A stretch of DNA of 7,048 nucleotides, taken from positions 9,311 through 16,358 of the forward strand of contig JAAUZS010000027.1 of NCBI GenBank assembly GCA_014804495.1, in the 5' to 3' direction. The translations under genes were made by a program, and so were the position numbers. This document shows positions 1-5,915 of the stretch, one piece after another; the first letter of the stretch is position 1; the number at the start of each line of letters is the position of its first letter. Source of the DNA: Lachnospiraceae bacterium (GTDB lineage Bacteria > Bacillota > Clostridia > Lachnospirales > Lachnospiraceae). The notes under the pieces are model-generated. The model ran no database searches, was not told the DNA's origin, and saw nothing but the letters and a program-made list of their open reading frames with translations.

Positions 1-480
<480 letters not shown>

Positions 481-483
481 ATG

Positions 484-490
484 AAAGGAG
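484..490 (+). promoter_or_regulatory. Ribosome binding site deciding the purO start
   Basis: AAAGGAG lies just after the guaB stop. The ATG at 492 is only 1 base away, too close for normal initiation. The in-frame ATG at 504 is 13 bases away, somewhat long but workable. I therefore prefer 504, though the spacing is imperfect for both. Confidence 0.5.
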
Positions 491-503
491 TATGGGTATT
501 AAT

Positions 504-1217
504 ATGGATAAATTATCATTGGCGCAGGAATTATCGTCAAATACATATCCGGGCCGGGGTATCGTAATCGGGAAATCCGCAGATGGAAAATATGCGGTAA
601 CCGCGTATTTTATTATGGGCAGGAGTACTAATAGCAGAAACCGGATTTTTGTAGAAGACGGAGAAGGAATCCGCACGCAGGCGTATGACCCCGCTAAGCT
701 GGAAGACCCAAGCCTTGTAATATATGCGCCTGTAAGGGTGCTGGGTAACAAGACAATAGTGACTAACGGTGACCAGACAGATACGATTTATGAAATGATG
801 GACAAGCAGCAGACTTTTGAACAGTCGCTACGGACCAGAACTTATGAACCTGACGGTCCCAACTACACGCCTCGTATTTCAGGAATCATGCATATAGAAA
901 ACGGAAGCTATAATTATGCAATGTCTATTCTGAAAAGCAATAACGGCAATCCTGATGCATGTAATCGTTATACTTTCGCTTATGAGAATCCGGTTGCGGG
1001 AGAGGGGCATTTTATACATACCTATATGGGTGATGGAAATCCGCTGCCGAGTTTTGAGGGAGAGCCGACATGGGTTGGCATAGAGGGCGACATTGACACA
1101 TTTACGAAGATGATATGGGATAATCTGAATGAGGAAAATAAGGTGTCGCTGTTTGTAAGGTATATAGATATTGAGAGCGGAAAATATGAGACACGCATCG
1201 TCAATAAAAATGTGTAA
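504..1217 (+). CDS. purO: PurO-type IMP cyclohydrolase
   Basis: A 237-residue cytoplasmic protein (241 if the upstream ATG at 492 is used) matching the archaeal-type IMP cyclohydrolase family, which has an Ntn-hydrolase-like fold unrelated to the PurH cyclohydrolase domain. The reaction is ring closure of FAICAR to IMP, the last step of de novo purine synthesis. Recognisable features are the N-terminal SNTYPGRGIVIGKS segment, AYFIMGRSTNSRNRIF, the central YTPRISG patch, and a glycine-rich GEGHFIHTY motif near residue 170. The gene sits between guaB and a stand-alone AICAR transformylase, exactly where a missing IMP cyclohydrolase activity is needed. That context supports the call beyond family resemblance. 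The start is uncertain by four codons: 504 suits the AAAGGAG site better than 492. There is no sign of truncation; stop TAA is at 1215-1217. Confidence 0.88.
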   Translation: MDKLSLAQELSSNTYPGRGIVIGKSADGKYAVTAYFIMGRSTNSRNRIFVEDGEGIRTQAYDPAKLEDPSLVIYAPVRVLGNKTIVTNGDQTDTIYEMMDKQQTFEQSLRTRTYEPDGPNYTPRISGIMHIENGSYNYAMSILKSNNGNPDACNRYTFAYENPVAGEGHFIHTYMGDGNPLPSFEGEPTWVGIEGDIDTFTKMIWDNLNEENKVSLFVRYIDIESGKYETRIVNKNV

Positions 1218-1247
1218 TTTGACTTAGAGAAAGGAAAAAATTTATAT

Positions 1248-2429
1248 ATGAACGAATTGGAACTGAAATACGGCTGTAATCCGAACCAGAAACCGTCAAA
1301 GATTTTTATGGAAGACGGAAGTGACCTGCCGATAAAAGTGTTAAACGGTAAACCCGGATATATTAATTTTCTGGATGCATTTAACGGCTGGCAGCTGGTG
1401 AATGAATTGAAGAAAGCAACAGGACTTCCCGCAGCAACTTCTTTTAAGCACGTGTCGCCCGCAGGGGCAGCGGTAGGGCTTCCGCTTACGGAAATTGAGA
1501 AGAAGATATATTGGGTGGATGATTTGGATATGGAATTCACACCGCTTGCCAATGCATATGCAAGGGCGCGCGGAGCAGACAGGATGTCTTCATTTGGTGA
1601 TTTTATTGCATTATCGGATGTGTGTGATGTGGCAACTGCCAAGATAATCAAAAGAGAAGTTTCAGACGGCGTAATTGCTCCCGGATATGACGCAGAAGCA
1701 CTGGAAATATTAAAAGCAAAGAAAAAGGGCGGTTATAATGTCATAGAAATTGACCCTGATTATGTTCCGGCGCCGATTGAGGTTAAACAGGTGTATGGTA
1801 TAAGCTTTGAACAGGGTAGGAATGAATTAAAGATTGACGATGAATTTTTTAGCAATGTCGTAACAGAGAATAAAGAAATTCCGGAGCAGGCAAAGATAGA
1901 CCTTGCAATCGCCATGATTACCCTGAAATATACGCAGTCTAATTCGGTCTGCTATGTAAAAGGGGGTCAGGCAATAGGAATCGGCGCAGGGCAGCAGTCA
2001 AGAATCCATTGTACGAGGCTGGCAGGCTCTAAGGCTGACAACTGGTTTTTACGCCAGTCACCGAAAGTATTGGGTCTGCAGTTCGTAGACGGAATCGGAC
2101 GGGCAGACAGAGATAATTCCATTGATTTATATATTGGTGAAGATGATATGGACGTGTTGGCGGAAGGCGCATGGCAGAATATTTTCAAAGTAAAGCCCGA
2201 GCGTTTTACCAGAGAAGAAAAACGTGCATGGCTTGATGGAATGAGCGATGTTGCGCTTGGTTCAGATGCATTCTTCCCATTTGGCGACAATATTGAGCGC
2301 GCTCACAGAAGCGGAGTAAAATATGTAGCGCAGCCGGGCGGTTCCGTGAGGGATGATAATGTAATTGAGACCTGCAATAAATACGGAATGGCAATGTGCT
2401 TTACAGGAATCAGATTGTTCCATCATTAA
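1248..2429 (+). CDS. Stand-alone AICAR transformylase (PurH C-terminal domain homologue)
   Basis: A 393-residue enzyme that transfers a formyl group from 10-formyl-tetrahydrofolate to AICAR, giving FAICAR. It corresponds to the C-terminal AICARFT domain of bifunctional PurH and lacks the N-terminal IMP cyclohydrolase domain. The catalytic Lys-His pair is visible as K67-H68 in SFKHVSPAGAA (KHxNPxG in classical PurH, with Ser for Asn here). Further conserved segments are KYTQSNSVCYVKGGQAIGIGAGQQSR (about residues 225-250), DAFFPFGDNI, and the typical C-terminal QPGGSVRDD...GMAMCFTGIRLFHH end. The full-length stand-alone form needs a separate cyclohydrolase, supplied by the gene 30 bp upstream. 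A Shine-Dalgarno-like AAAGGAAA is about 10-13 bases before the ATG. Some literature uses purV for such stand-alone versions; many databases still label them purH, so I leave the symbol empty. The next gene is convergent, so the purine operon ends here. Confidence 0.95.
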   Translation: MNELELKYGCNPNQKPSKIFMEDGSDLPIKVLNGKPGYINFLDAFNGWQLVNELKKATGLPAATSFKHVSPAGAAVGLPLTEIEKKIYWVDDLDMEFTPLANAYARARGADRMSSFGDFIALSDVCDVATAKIIKREVSDGVIAPGYDAEALEILKAKKKGGYNVIEIDPDYVPAPIEVKQVYGISFEQGRNELKIDDEFFSNVVTENKEIPEQAKIDLAIAMITLKYTQSNSVCYVKGGQAIGIGAGQQSRIHCTRLAGSKADNWFLRQSPKVLGLQFVDGIGRADRDNSIDLYIGEDDMDVLAEGAWQNIFKVKPERFTREEKRAWLDGMSDVALGSDAFFPFGDNIERAHRSGVKYVAQPGGSVRDDNVIETCNKYGMAMCFTGIRLFHH

Positions 2430-2471
2430 TTAGAAGGTTAAAGATAGAAGGGAGTTTTAAAATAGCATGCG

Positions 2472-2801
2472 TTATTTTAGAGCTTCCTTTTTATATTCCG
2501 TCCCCCATTGCTTCATGGCATCTAAAATCGGGCGCATGGATTCTCCCAGTTCGCTCAGGGCATACTCCACACGAGGTGGTACTTCGGGATAAACCGTTCT
2601 GGTAATAATGCCATCTTCTTCCATAGTTCGCAGGGAATCCGTCAATACTTTCTGGCTGATTCCATCTAAACTCTTTTTTAATTCATTAAAACGCCATGGG
2701 CGTTCAAGAAGGTTTCGCATAATTAACAGTTTCCATTTACTTCCAATAATAGACACTGTAGTAGCAACCGGACATTCGGGTAATTCGTCTTTGGTTTTCA
2801 T
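2472..2801 (-). CDS. HxlR-family winged-helix transcriptional regulator
   Basis: A 109-residue winged helix-turn-helix DNA-binding protein, the usual size for HxlR/MarR-like regulators. Markers are the N-terminal ECPVATTVSIIGSKWKLLI segment (residues 9-28), LLERPWRFNELKKSLDGISQKVLTDSLR as the HTH, the wing around TRTVYPEVPPRVEYALSELG, and a C-terminal dimerisation helix. Its only cysteine is C10, in the position used as a thiol redox or electrophile switch in characterised HxlR members such as YodB and HypR; the family fact is known, its use here is inferred. The start at 2801 is supported by GAAAGGAAG (complement of 2808-2816) with about 6 bases of spacing. It is divergent from the cysteine-repeat peptide gene, and repeated inverted AAAAAAGT sites lie between them, so it probably controls that operon and itself. 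Its 3' end meets the purine operon head-on with a 42-bp gap. Confidence 0.94.
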   Translation of the reverse strand: MKTKDELPECPVATTVSIIGSKWKLLIMRNLLERPWRFNELKKSLDGISQKVLTDSLRTMEEDGIITRTVYPEVPPRVEYALSELGESMRPILDAMKQWGTEYKKEALK

Positions 2802-2816
2802 AAGGCGCTTCCTTTC

Positions 2817-2832
2817 AAAAGTTACTTTTTTA
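2817..2832. promoter_or_regulatory. Candidate HxlR operator in the regulator leader
   Basis: AAAAGT-T-ACTTTT (2817-2829) is a perfect 6-1-6 palindrome. The stretch 2821-2832 also recurs exactly in inverted form at 2892-2903 (12 of 12 bases). Its position just downstream of the regulator's predicted start site suits autorepression. That this family binds here is inferred from location and symmetry. Confidence 0.5.
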
Positions 2833-2845
2833 TACTCACATTACA

Positions 2846-2874
2846 ATTATAGTGTAGCATTCAGAATAAGGCAA
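2846..2874 (-). promoter_or_regulatory. Predicted promoter of the HxlR regulator
   Basis: On the minus strand a perfect TATAAT (-10, complement of 2846-2851) lies 17 bp downstream of TTGCCT (-35, complement of 2869-2874, 4 of 6 consensus). Transcription would begin near 2839, leaving about 38 bases of leader that contains the palindrome at 2817-2829. Confidence 0.6.
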
Positions 2875-2891
2875 TAGCGGAAGGGTGGTTA

Positions 2892-2931
2892 TAAAAAAGT
2901 AACCATGTAATAAAAAAGTGCGTACTTTTTT
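2892..2931. promoter_or_regulatory. Candidate HxlR operators upstream of the peptide gene
   Basis: Two related elements. TAAAAAAGTAAC at 2892-2903 is the inverted copy of 2821-2832. At 2912-2919 and 2924-2931, AAAAAAGT and its complement form an inverted repeat with 8-bp arms and a 4-bp spacer. TAAAAAAGT recurs at a 19-bp interval (2892 and 2911), about two helical turns. The downstream palindrome touches the predicted -35 box of the peptide promoter, so a bound regulator could block or help RNA polymerase. Confidence 0.5.
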
Positions 2932-2959
2932 GAATTTATTTTTCCCGCTAAAATATACT
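2930..2959 (+). promoter_or_regulatory. Predicted promoter of the ACGX peptide operon
   Basis: TTGAAT (2930-2935) and TATACT (2954-2959) are separated by 18 bp and resemble sigma-A -35 and -10 boxes. The start site would be near 2966, about 43 bases before the peptide ATG. A perfect TATAAT at 2973-2978 lacks a good -35 partner and is the weaker alternative. Confidence 0.5.
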
Positions 2960-3008
2960 TGTCACAATACAATATAATCAATAGAAGGAAAATAAGGAGG
3001 AATGAGTT

Positions 3009-3176
3009 ATGGCATTATCAAATGTTGCAGAATTTGCAGGAAAAGCAAGCGCGTGTGGCGCATCTGAACCGGAGAACAAGCCGGCTACTTGTGGAAGCGC
3101 ATGCGGTGCAGCCGATGAAAACAAGGAAGAAAAGCCAAGTGCCTGCGGAAGTGCATGCGGCGCAGGTGAGAAATAG
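3009..3176 (+). CDS. ACGX-repeat cysteine-rich RiPP precursor peptide
   Basis: A 55-residue open frame starting at ATG 3009, with an excellent AAGGAGG (2994-3000) 8 bases upstream and TAG at 3174-3176. A short leader-like start (MALSNVAEFAGKAS) is followed by Cys-Gly repeats: ACGA (15-18), TCGSACGA (27-34) and ACGSACGA (45-52), so cysteines are at 16, 28, 32, 46 and 50. The spacers are rich in Glu, Lys, Asn and Pro. This matches the ACGX-repeat peptides recognised bioinformatically as partners of a dedicated radical SAM/SPASM enzyme, and such an enzyme follows at 3318. The peptide is presumably its substrate, with thioether or other Cys-linked modification as the likely outcome (inferred). 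There is no Gly-Gly leader cleavage site, signal peptide or membrane segment, and no exporter or peptidase nearby. An overlapping longer frame (+ strand, 2959-3183) lacks family features and a good start, so I reject it. Confidence 0.92.
   Translation: MALSNVAEFAGKASACGASEPENKPATCGSACGAADENKEEKPSACGSACGAGEK
3090..3164 (+). repeat. Internal CGSACGA coding repeat of the peptide gene
   Basis: Codons 28-34 (3090-3110) and 46-52 (3144-3164) both encode CGSACGA, 54 bp apart. The two 21-base copies differ at three positions, all in third codon positions and all synonymous. This suggests an old duplication whose amino acid sequence is kept by selection. Confidence 0.8.
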
Positions 3177-3253
3177 AACTTGAGCTAAATAAACAAAAAT
3201 GGGGCGTCTCTGCTTCGCAATGAGCCCCGTTTTTGTTTATTTAGTCCAAGTTC
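3176..3253. terminator. Long hairpin, probable leaky terminator/attenuator between peptide and enzyme genes
   Basis: Bases 3176-3205 pair with 3224-3253 across an 18-base loop: 30 positions, with 27 Watson-Crick pairs, two G-U pairs (3200/3229, 3184/3245) and one A-C mismatch (3183/3246). The core is GGGGC/GCCCC, directly followed by a T-rich run (GTTTTTGTTTATTT), the layout of an intrinsic terminator. The complementary A-rich left arm makes it potentially bidirectional. The stem begins on the last base of the peptide stop codon. No convincing promoter follows before the enzyme gene at 3318. The likely role is therefore to let most transcripts stop after the peptide, or to protect the peptide mRNA 3' end, while some read through to the enzyme genes. 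Confidence 0.85.
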
Positions 3254-3317
3254 GTACCTATGATAAGAGGTATCAGTTGCCTAAATAATCACTTATGATT
3301 CGAAAGGATTATCTTTT

Positions 3318-4343
3318 ATGAAACCTTATTTTGCTTTTCAATGGCATATTACGGATTATTGTGACCAGAGATGTAAACACTGCTATATTTTTTCAGAGGG
3401 AAAATGCAGTGAACTGTTATCTATGAGCTTGGATGACATGAAAAAGGTCATTTCAAATATAGAGGATATGTGTAGTAAGATGAACCGGACGCCTTATTTT
3501 TACATTACAGGAGGCGACCCTATTCTGCATCCGAGTTTTTGGGATTTAATGGATATTATAAAATCAAAAGGTTATAAATTTACCATAATGGGGAATCCCT
3601 TTCACCTAACAGACGAGGTGTGCAGGCGGCTAAAGGGGAGCGGATGTGAGAAATATCAGATGTCTATTGACGGTATGAGGGAAACCCATGATTATTTCAG
3701 AAAGTCAGGTTCTTTCGATTGTACGTTAGAGAAGATAGCAGTTATCAGGAATGCAGGAATTAAGTGCGCAATCATGTCTACCGTATCGGGAATGAACATA
3801 GAGGAAATGCCTGATGTGGTTGATTTAGTCGTAAAGCATAAAGTAGACATTTTTGCCTTTGGAAGATACTGCCCCACCGGTGACGATAAGAATACCGGAA
3901 TTGAGCCGTTTGCCTATCGGGATTTTCTGGATAGAATGTGGAATAAATACGAAGCATATAAAGAACAGGGAGTGAACACTTATTTCAATCTGAAAGACCA
4001 TTTGTGGACACTTTACCTTTTCGAAAAGGGAATTTTCAAAATTCCTGAATATGCGAAAAAGGATATGGTGTATGACGGCTGTCACTGTGGCATATGCCAT
4101 ATGACAATTTTACCGAATGGCGATGTATATGCTTGCCGTAGATTTGAGAGTAAAGTCGGAAATGTGTTTGATGAGAAGCTTTATGATATATTTATTACTA
4201 AGGAAGAAATCTATCGTGATTATGAAAAATTTGAAAAGTGCAATAAATGTGAACTCAGGGGATTCTGCCGGGGTTGCCCTGCCGTAACCTATGGAACAAG
4301 CGGAGACTTTTACGGAGTGGACCCGCAGTGTTGGAAAGTGTAA
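3318..4343 (+). CDS. Radical SAM/SPASM peptide-modifying enzyme, ACGX system
   Basis: A 341-residue cytoplasmic radical SAM enzyme. The CxxxCxxC motif for the [4Fe-4S] cluster that binds S-adenosylmethionine is C15-x3-C19-x2-C22 (DYCDQRCKHCYIF), followed by the GGDP SAM-contact motif at 65-68. The C-terminal SPASM domain, which holds auxiliary Fe-S clusters, shows C255, C257, C260, G268-x4-C273, then C308-x2-C311-x5-C317-x2-C320 and C338 near the end. Enzymes with this architecture act on ribosomal peptides, for example forming Cys thioether links. The adjacent upstream ACGX-repeat peptide is the obvious substrate. Unlike many RiPP SPASM enzymes, the N-terminus begins only 14 residues before the cluster motif, so no obvious RRE-type leader-binding domain is fused or encoded separately. 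GAAAGGA at 3302-3308 gives good initiation spacing. Which bond it makes cannot be read from the sequence. Confidence 0.94.
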   Translation: MKPYFAFQWHITDYCDQRCKHCYIFSEGKCSELLSMSLDDMKKVISNIEDMCSKMNRTPYFYITGGDPILHPSFWDLMDIIKSKGYKFTIMGNPFHLTDEVCRRLKGSGCEKYQMSIDGMRETHDYFRKSGSFDCTLEKIAVIRNAGIKCAIMSTVSGMNIEEMPDVVDLVVKHKVDIFAFGRYCPTGDDKNTGIEPFAYRDFLDRMWNKYEAYKEQGVNTYFNLKDHLWTLYLFEKGIFKIPEYAKKDMVYDGCHCGICHMTILPNGDVYACRRFESKVGNVFDEKLYDIFITKEEIYRDYEKFEKCNKCELRGFCRGCPAVTYGTSGDFYGVDPQCWKV

Positions 4344-4361
4344 AGAGTGTGAGATAAGCAT

Positions 4362-4366
4362 GGAGG
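4362..4366 (+). promoter_or_regulatory. Ribosome binding site fixing the nitroreductase start
   Basis: GGAGG lies 8 bases before ATG 4375, ideal spacing. It overlaps the alternative in-frame ATG at 4360, which itself has no good upstream site. The still longer reading from 4291 would overlap the radical SAM gene and adds residues without family similarity. Confidence 0.8.
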
Positions 4367-4374
4367 CAAATACG

Positions 4375-4962
4375 ATGACAAATGCAGTCTTAGAAAATAT
4401 AATGACAAGAAGGACAATCCGCCGCTTTCTTGATAAACAGATTCAAGAGGAAGAATTACAGGCGGTATTAGACGCAGGTCTGTATGCTCCAAGCGCCGGG
4501 GGTAGACAAGGAGTGTTATTTGTGGTATCACAGAATAAAGAGATCAACGAAAAATTGGGGAAGATTAAAAGAAGCAATTCAACGGTAAAGATGTCAACGG
4601 ATACTGTATACATATCAAAGGAGCAGCCCAGCATCGCAGATGACCCTGATATTGTAAATGCTTTCTATGATGCCCCTGCGGTCATTACTTTATTTGTGCC
4701 GAAAAACTTTTTATATGGACCTTATGACGCAAGTGCGGCGGCTGAGAATATGCTTCTTGCAGCACATTCTATTGGTTTGGGTGGATGTTATATCGGATCT
4801 GCATGGGAGTCTTTTGCAGACCCGTTCGGTCAGGAAGTTTTGAAAAAATGGAATATCCGTACAGATTATTACGCTGCCCTGCATGTTCTGTTGGGTTATC
4901 CTAAAGACGAACAGATGCCTAAAGGAAAGGCGCGAAAAGACGGACGAATTATCAGAGTTTGA
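4375..4962 (+). CDS. Nitroreductase-family FMN oxidoreductase
   Basis: A 195-residue flavoprotein of the nitroreductase superfamily, usually an FMN-binding homodimer that uses NAD(P)H. Family markers are the N-terminal MTRRTIRRF (residues 10-18, FMN phosphate contacts), LYAPSAGGRQ (37-45, the position of APSxxNxQPW), YDAPAVITLFVP (98-109) and GLGGCYIGSAW (135-144), then a short basic C-terminal end. It lies 31 bp after the radical SAM gene on the same strand, so it is probably in the same operon. It could reduce something in the peptide pathway, supply electrons, or perform a detoxification under the same redox regulator; the sequence does not decide. Related flavoproteins act in other RiPP pathways, for instance azoline oxidation and Cys decarboxylation, but those belong to separate subfamilies. 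The substrate is unknown. Confidence 0.9.
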   Translation: MTNAVLENIMTRRTIRRFLDKQIQEEELQAVLDAGLYAPSAGGRQGVLFVVSQNKEINEKLGKIKRSNSTVKMSTDTVYISKEQPSIADDPDIVNAFYDAPAVITLFVPKNFLYGPYDASAAAENMLLAAHSIGLGGCYIGSAWESFADPFGQEVLKKWNIRTDYYAALHVLLGYPKDEQMPKGKARKDGRIIRV

Positions 4963-4973
4963 GGTAAAATGTT

Positions 4974-4979
4974 AGGAGG
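4974..4979 (+). promoter_or_regulatory. Ribosome binding site fixing the sirtuin start
   Basis: AGGAGG is 8 bases before ATG 4988 but only 2 bases before an in-frame TTG at 4982. The ATG is therefore the better start, giving 307 rather than 309 residues. Confidence 0.8.
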
Positions 4980-4987
4980 ATTTGAAC

Positions 4988-5911
4988 ATGCTTCTTAGAA
5001 TGCCGGAACGAATATCAAATAAGGATTCACATCATGCTGACAAAATTCAGAAGCTCAAGCATGTAATAGACCAAGCGGAAACCATAGTTATCGGTGCAGG
5101 TGCAGGACTTTCCACCGCGGCGGGGTTTGTATATACAGGAGAAAGGTTACAAACCTATTTTAGCGACTTTGCTTCAAAATATCATTTCAAAGATATGTAT
5201 TCGGGAGGTTTTTATCCATATGAAACCTTAAACGAGCATTGGGCATATTGGAGCAGATATATCTATATAAACCGTTATATGAATCCGCCCAAGCCGTTGT
5301 ATCAGGAAATATACGAGTTGGTAAAGGATAAGGATTATTTTGTGCTCACAACCAACGTAGACCACTGCTTCCAGAAAGCAGGATTTGATAAAAAGCGATT
5401 ATATTATACGCAGGGTGATTACGGGCTGTTTCAGTGCAGCGAGCCTTGCCATGACAAAACCTATGACAACGTGGAGATAATCTGTGAAATGGTAAAAGCG
5501 CAGGGCTGGCAAATCGGAGAGGATTACAGTTTGTATCTACCTGATAATGCTAAAGTCAAAATGACTGTGCCTGATGACCTTATACCTCGCTGCCCGAAGT
5601 GCGGGAAACCTATGAGTATGAACCTTCGTGCAGATGATACTTTTGTGCAGGACGAGGGCTGGTATAAGGCGGCAGAGCGGTATGAGCTATTCCTGAGGCG
5701 GCATCAAAACACTGAAATTCTGTTTTTAGAGCTGGGTGTGGGGTATAATACACCGGGTATTATCAAATATCCTTTTTGGAATATGGTACATGATTGGGAT
5801 AATGCAACATATGCCTGCATTAATTATGGTGATGCAGGTTGTCCCAGAGAGATTGCACATCAATCCATTTGTATTGATGGGGATATAGGGGAAGTGCTCG
5901 GCTGTTTCTAA
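4988..5911 (+). CDS. Class-M-like sirtuin (SirTM-type, putative protein ADP-ribosyltransferase)
   Basis: A 307-residue Sir2-fold protein. The NAD+-binding motif is GAGAGLSTAAGF at 36-47, the TTNVD segment is at 121-125, and four zinc-ligand cysteines are at 150, 154 (QCSEPC) and 202, 205 (CPKC). The residue that is the catalytic His in deacylase sirtuins is Gln142 here (YTQGDYGLFQC). This Gln and the GDYGLFQCS context are typical of class M sirtuins, described as protein mono-ADP-ribosyltransferases rather than deacylases. The conserved Arg in MNLRADDTF (R214) may match their functional Arg. Known SirTM genes usually accompany a macrodomain hydrolase, a GcvH-like carrier and a lipoate ligase, acting in oxidative stress. 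None of these is in this window. Instead it follows the nitroreductase by 25 bp, apparently in the ACGX peptide operon. ADP-ribosylation activity is inferred; its target, perhaps an operon partner, is unknown. Confidence 0.9.
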   Translation: MLLRMPERISNKDSHHADKIQKLKHVIDQAETIVIGAGAGLSTAAGFVYTGERLQTYFSDFASKYHFKDMYSGGFYPYETLNEHWAYWSRYIYINRYMNPPKPLYQEIYELVKDKDYFVLTTNVDHCFQKAGFDKKRLYYTQGDYGLFQCSEPCHDKTYDNVEIICEMVKAQGWQIGEDYSLYLPDNAKVKMTVPDDLIPRCPKCGKPMSMNLRADDTFVQDEGWYKAAERYELFLRRHQNTEILFLELGVGYNTPGIIKYPFWNMVHDWDNATYACINYGDAGCPREIAHQSICIDGDIGEVLGCF

Positions 5912-5915
5912 AATG

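Noticed and set aside
1022..1651. A 209-codon minus-strand open frame across the purO/transformylase junction
   Set aside because: It is fully antisense to two well-supported purine genes, spans their intergenic gap, shows no family similarity I recognise, and looks like a by-product of their codon use.
2458..2479. TAAAATA/TATTTTA inverted repeat in the convergent gap, as a bidirectional terminator
   Set aside because: It has only 7 A/T pairs, no GC core and no T-run after it on either strand. It is too weak to call, although some terminator is expected here.
2396..2877. Plus-strand open frames antisense to the HxlR gene (2396-2605, 2608-2877)
   Set aside because: They are shadows of the well-supported minus-strand regulator and lack start signals or recognisable domains.
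3090..3164. The Cys-codon repeats as a CRISPR-like or non-coding repeat array
   Set aside because: There are only two units, they are in frame, and differences are synonymous, so they are explained by the encoded peptide.
2959..3183. A 74-codon + strand frame overlapping the peptide gene
   Set aside because: It starts near the predicted promoter -10 without a ribosome binding site and gives a composition unlike any family, while the overlapping 55-codon frame has an ideal start and clear ACGX repeats.
3254..3317. A separate promoter for the radical SAM gene (TTGCCT at 3277, TATGAT at 3294 or 3259)
   Set aside because: The box spacings are about 11 or 20 bp, not near 17, so readthrough from the peptide promoter is the better explanation.
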